This document shows positions 6,354 to 8,108 of a stretch of 8,108 nt of DNA, in pieces. Location: the NCBI GenBank assembly GCA_022013615.1, contig JAKLQB010000250.1, positions 1 to 8,108 on the forward strand, in the 5' to 3' direction. This DNA comes from Desulfobacterales bacterium (GTDB lineage: Bacteria; Desulfobacterota; DSM-4660; Desulfatiglandales; Desulfatiglandaceae). Numbering within the stretch: the first letter of the stretch is position 1; every line of letters begins with the position of its first letter. Position numbers and translations under genes: made by a program. The notes under the pieces are model-generated. The model ran no database searches. It was not told where the DNA came from and was given only the letters and a program-made list of their open reading frames with translations.

Positions 6354-6434
6354 ATGAAAATACTATCAATGGATGTGAGCAGGCGGTTTTTTACTGCTGC
6401 ATTGTCGGCTTCGTCTTCGACCAAAAAGGTTTAA
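6354..6434 (+). CDS. Possible 26-residue small ORF or leader peptide
   Basis: AAGGAGG at 6338-6344 stands 9 nt before ATG 6354, a near-ideal ribosome binding site, downstream of the promoter at 6269. The product begins MKILSMDVSRRFF and ends after 26 residues. A T6 run lies at 6387-6392; losing or gaining bases there would join the frame to a reading frame that continues to 6484 and would give a product of about 42 residues. It may therefore be a real small protein, a regulatory leader peptide or a frameshifted remnant. I recognise no family. A competing frame with GTG at 6239 (81 codons) lacks a ribosome binding site and looks less likely. Confidence 0.25.
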   Translation: MKILSMDVSRRFFTAALSASSSTKKV

Positions 6435-6565
6435 TGGCCAACCTGACATTTGAAGGCTCGAAGTACACCATACTGAAAAAGTAAAAAACAAGGCCGAGAT
6501 TCAAAAAAGTTTCACAGCAATTTAGATGTGCCCTTTCCATCTCCCTTTCAGGAAAAGGCAGTGGT

Positions 6566-6628
6566 ATGCCCCCAGAAATCTGCCCTAACTGTGCTTCGCT
6601 GAAAATTGTGAGAAATTGGGAAAAATAG
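6566..6628 (+). pseudogene. Possible transposase zinc-ribbon remnant
   Basis: A 20-codon frame contains CPNCASLKIVRNWEK before TAG at 6626. CPxCxSxxIVxNG-x is the first half of the zinc ribbon that begins many IS transposases, including IS1-type InsA. Dropping one base near 6616 would give RNGKNSSF, closer to the family pattern. No catalytic domain, terminal inverted repeat or target duplication was seen, so the match, about 15 residues long, could be chance. Confidence 0.25.
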
Positions 6629-6659
6629 CAGTTTTCGTTCAGACTCTATTTATGAAATA

Positions 6660-6668
6660 TGCTACAAT
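6660..6668 (+). promoter_or_regulatory. Extended -10 promoter before the zinc-ribbon protein gene
   Basis: TGCTACAAT at 6660-6668 fits the extended -10 pattern TGnTATAAT with one mismatch. A transcript would start near 6675, giving a leader of about 33 nt with the AAGGTGG ribosome binding site at 6693-6699. No good -35 was found, which extended -10 promoters do not need. Confidence 0.5.
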
Positions 6669-6707
6669 TACTACCTGAGAATTTGGGTTATAAAGGTGGG
6701 AGTATAA

Positions 6708-7103
6708 GTGGTTAAGAAATATCGCGTGCTTTTTCACGGCTTAATTGAGGATAAAACATTCTTCAAGACCCAAATGACACGCCTGGGCGCACCTTCAGGG
6801 ACTGTGGACAAAATAATCCGTGAGGCCCCGATTATTTTAAAAGGGGACTTGACTTTGGGTGATGCAAGGCAATATGCCGATGTCGTTCAAGATGCAGGCG
6901 GCATGGTCACGATTCAGGAAAACGGGTACTTTGAAGAATCAACGCGAATTGATTCTTCGAATTCCTTCGTTTTTTTCAAGGATATTACCATGTGTCCTGA
7001 ATGCGGGTTAAAACAGCCAAAAGGAAAAATCTGCGAAAGATGCGGATTTAGACTTAAAAATGAAGAAAAGGGGCAAGGGAAACAAAACACCTCAGGTCAT
7101 TGA
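6708..7103 (+). CDS. Small protein with L7/L12-C-like domain and C-terminal zinc ribbon
   Basis: The 131-residue protein starts at GTG 6708, set by AAGGTGG at 6693-6699 (8-nt spacer). Residues 4-70 have the pattern of a small alpha/beta domain seen in many deltaproteobacterial proteins and similar to the ribosomal L7/L12 C-terminal fold: a strand RVLFHGLI, a helix, KIIREAPIILKGDL, then ARQYADVVQDAGGMVTIQ. Residues 71-92 form a linker, and CPEC (96-99) with CERC (109-112) form a zinc ribbon. The tail is basic and Gln/Lys-rich. No enzyme motif, signal peptide or membrane segment is present, so it is probably a cytoplasmic protein binding nucleic acid or protein, but its function is unknown. It overlaps the next gene by 44 bp, which suggests coupled translation. 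Confidence 0.75.
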   Translation: MVKKYRVLFHGLIEDKTFFKTQMTRLGAPSGTVDKIIREAPIILKGDLTLGDARQYADVVQDAGGMVTIQENGYFEESTRIDSSNSFVFFKDITMCPECGLKQPKGKICERCGFRLKNEEKGQGKQNTSGH

Positions 7104-7626
7104 TCTGGAGGAGGGCCGACTCCTTTTGGCGGTCAGGAAAGGATACAGAAACTGGGAAAGCCGGTTTAAAGAGGAATTCGGCCTGGAGACCAAGCTTTCC
7201 CAAATCTCTTTTAAGACACTTTCATTCCTGGCGCAGGGGAAGGATAAGGGAACCTTTTATCTCTATGACCTGATTATGAACCTTCAGGGCTTAGGTTCCG
7301 GGTTTGAATTCAATGAATTAAGCCCGAAGAAAAAAATGGCTATTATTGACCAGTACCTCTTTATGCTGGACCTGATTCGTTTTGAATGCATGAAAAGGCT
7401 GGGATGGCTTACGAGCTATCCCGGGGAGGATTTCACGTTAGTAGAGCTCATAAAAGGGTTTGACAGGCTGGCACCGAGTCTTCAGGCAAAGGTCCCCGTG
7501 CTCAGCCAGGACCACGCCGCATATGAGCAGTATTCTACAATGAATACCTATGATAAGGAAGGTTTTGTTAGAAAGCTGATCCCGGAAGTCTTGAAGGAGA
7601 TTCAGGATTACTCAACGACTTTGTAA
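7060..7626 (+). CDS. Conserved-looking hypothetical protein, function unknown
   Basis: I do not recognise this 188-residue protein. It starts within the 3' end of the zinc-ribbon gene (44-bp overlap) with no clear Shine-Dalgarno, so coupled translation is likely. The first 15 residues are basic (KKRGKGNK). The rest looks soluble and largely helical, with charged amphipathic stretches at 18-45, 85-115 and 165-185 and a Trp-Leu-Thr-Ser-Tyr-Pro-Gly turn at 116-122. No cysteine motif, nucleotide-binding loop, signal peptide or membrane span is visible. Base composition and codon use resemble its neighbours, which favours a real gene. Its 3' end overlaps the gene on the other strand by 19 bp. The shared transcript with the zinc-ribbon protein suggests a joint role. 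Confidence 0.7.
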   Translation: MKKRGKGNKTPQVIDLEEGRLLLAVRKGYRNWESRFKEEFGLETKLSQISFKTLSFLAQGKDKGTFYLYDLIMNLQGLGSGFEFNELSPKKKMAIIDQYLFMLDLIRFECMKRLGWLTSYPGEDFTLVELIKGFDRLAPSLQAKVPVLSQDHAAYEQYSTMNTYDKEGFVRKLIPEVLKEIQDYSTTL

Positions 7627-7865
7627 ACTGTATCGTTTTCCCGGACTCTTTCTTTCACCTTAACTCCCACCAGATCTCCCACCTTGACTTCATCCACAAC
7701 TTGATTGTCAATTTCCATGCTGGAGATTTCTTCCGTAAAGTCGGTGGTATGGCCCTTGTACCTCAGAATATCACCTTTCTTAATAGTTCCATTAGTAACC
7801 TCCAGAGCAGCGACACTGGGTTTTGCGAAAAACTTGACAATAACGGCAACCTGTTCTTCGGGCAT
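7608..7865 (-). CDS. EF-Tu/IF2 domain II-like small protein
   Basis: The 85-residue protein consists of a single beta-barrel resembling domain 2 of translational GTPases (EF-Tu, IF2): VAVIVKFFAKPSVAALEV at 6-23, NGTIKKGDILRYKGHTTDF at 25-43 (the GxIxxGDxI turn and the xGHTTDF strand), ISSMEIDNQ at 47-55 and VGDLVGVKV at 62-70. The GTPase domain is absent. Stand-alone copies are annotated as translation elongation factor-like proteins in bacteria and archaea; their role is not established. Two Shine-Dalgarno sequences precede the start on the minus strand: GGAGGT (7872-7877, 6-nt spacer) is used, and AGGAGG at 7888-7893 lies further up. Its 3' end overlaps the converging gene by 19 bp, so no separate terminator fits between them. 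Confidence 0.85.
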   Translation of the reverse strand: MPEEQVAVIVKFFAKPSVAALEVTNGTIKKGDILRYKGHTTDFTEEISSMEIDNQVVDEVKVGDLVGVKVKERVRENDTVYKVVE

Positions 7866-7871
7866 GATTAT

Positions 7872-7893
7872 ACCTCCGAATTAAACGCCTCCT
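7872..7893 (-). promoter_or_regulatory. Double Shine-Dalgarno of the EF-Tu-like gene
   Basis: On the minus strand GGAGGT (7872-7877) sits 6 nt before ATG 7865, and AGGAGG (7888-7893) sits 22 nt before it. The inner one decides the start; the outer one may act as a standby site. No promoter could be identified upstream with confidence. Confidence 0.6.
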
Positions 7894-7960
7894 AATTTTT
7901 CCAACTTACTGAAATTAAGCAGCTTTTTTCCCTCACACATGGAATGAAAATACGCTAAGT

Positions 7961-8011
7961 GCATGGAGCATGGAGTTTTTTCGCTTTGCACTATGCTCTT
8001 TGCCCTATGCA
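7961..8011. repeat. Heptamer arrays in two orientations
   Basis: GCATGGA is repeated at 7961 and 7968. From 7984 four heptamers follow in alternation: CTTTGCA, CTATGCT, CTTTGCC and CTATGCA (7984-8011), a 14-bp compound period. The second array, read on the minus strand, gives GCAT-type units similar to the first, so the two are roughly inverted. This upstream region of the EF-Tu-like gene otherwise holds no gene. Confidence 0.65.
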
Positions 8012-8018
8012 ATAACTC

Positions 8019-8058
8019 CCATTATTCCATTATTCCATCATTCCAGTATTCCAACATT
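8019..8058 (+). repeat. CCATTATT octamer array
   Basis: Five octamers in a row: CCATTATT at 8019 and 8027, then CCATCATT, CCAGTATT and CCAACATT, the last three varying at positions 4 and 5. The constant positions are CCA and ATT. This is a 40-bp microsatellite-like array of a kind common between genes in Desulfobacterota. Confidence 0.75.
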
Positions 8059-8059
8059 C

Positions 8060-8080
8060 TCCCCGCTGTTTCAGCGGGGA
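8060..8080. other. Strong GC-rich hairpin
   Basis: TCCCCGCTG (8060-8068) and CAGCGGGGA (8072-8080) pair perfectly over a TTT loop. It is followed by GAGCGAAGCGAA and, about 20 bases later, T5. The distant T-run makes it a poor intrinsic terminator. It could be a REP-like repeat or the tail of a gene beyond the window. Confidence 0.5.
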
Positions 8081-8108
8081 TGAGCGAAGCGAACTGACTT
8101 TTTATTTA

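Noticed and set aside
6239..6484. 81-codon frame from GTG 6239 as a gene
   Set aside because: There is no ribosome binding site, it would begin upstream of the promoter-operator at 6269, and no motif is visible. Its 3' half is mentioned only with the T6 observation.
8058..8086. Similarity of the CCCCGC...GCGGGGATGA hairpin to type I-E CRISPR repeats
   Set aside because: The stem and total length differ from I-E repeats, only one copy is present, and no Cas gene is seen. It should be rechecked only if copies appear beyond 8108.

Overview
The window looks like chromosomal DNA of a Desulfobacterota-type (former Deltaproteobacteria) bacterium of moderate GC. This is inferred from the gene content (GcvH-like protein, LplA and radical SAM lipoyl-assembly genes; a small EF-Tu domain-2-like protein; a zinc-ribbon Nudix protein) and from the short quasi-periodic repeats between genes. 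No marker here fixes the lineage.

Layout. 1-2579 (+): 3' part of a ChaN-family gene, a Nudix hydrolase with an N-terminal zinc ribbon, and hisD, closely packed; the Nudix and hisD genes overlap by 26 bp. 2652-5613 (+): a GcvH-like lipoyl-carrier protein, a fused lipoate-protein ligase (LplA plus accessory domain) and a radical SAM protein of lipoyl/biotin-synthase type. The three form a plausible lipoate-assembly module. They are separated by a 329-bp gap with inverted heptamer repeats and an 89-bp gap with a dispersed octamer-like repeat that also supplies the likely ribosome binding site of the radical SAM gene. 5614-6058: a stem-loop, a hairpin repeat, a good sigma70-type promoter, tRNA-Lys(UUU), tRNA-Glu(UUC) and a strong intrinsic terminator. 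6060-6707: about 650 bp without a convincing gene, but with hairpins, two promoter-like sites, a perfect 16-bp palindrome over one -10 element, a good Shine-Dalgarno before a 26-codon ORF, and a short reading frame resembling a transposase zinc ribbon. 6708-7626 (+): two overlapping genes, one a small zinc-ribbon protein with an L7/L12-C-like domain and one unknown. 7608-7865 (-): an EF-Tu/IF2 domain-II-like protein whose 3' end overlaps the preceding gene by 19 bp tail to tail. 7866-8108: its leader, then heptamer and octamer arrays and a strong hairpin.

How the genes work together: the GcvH-like protein would be the carrier, the fused ligase would attach lipoate or octanoate to its lysine, and the radical SAM protein could insert the sulfurs. 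That resembles the sLpl(AB)-LipS1/LipS2 type of lipoate assembly. Only one radical SAM gene is in view and no gcvT or gcvP, so the carrier may serve something other than glycine cleavage. The ChaN, Nudix and HisD genes have no obvious functional link with this module beyond direction.
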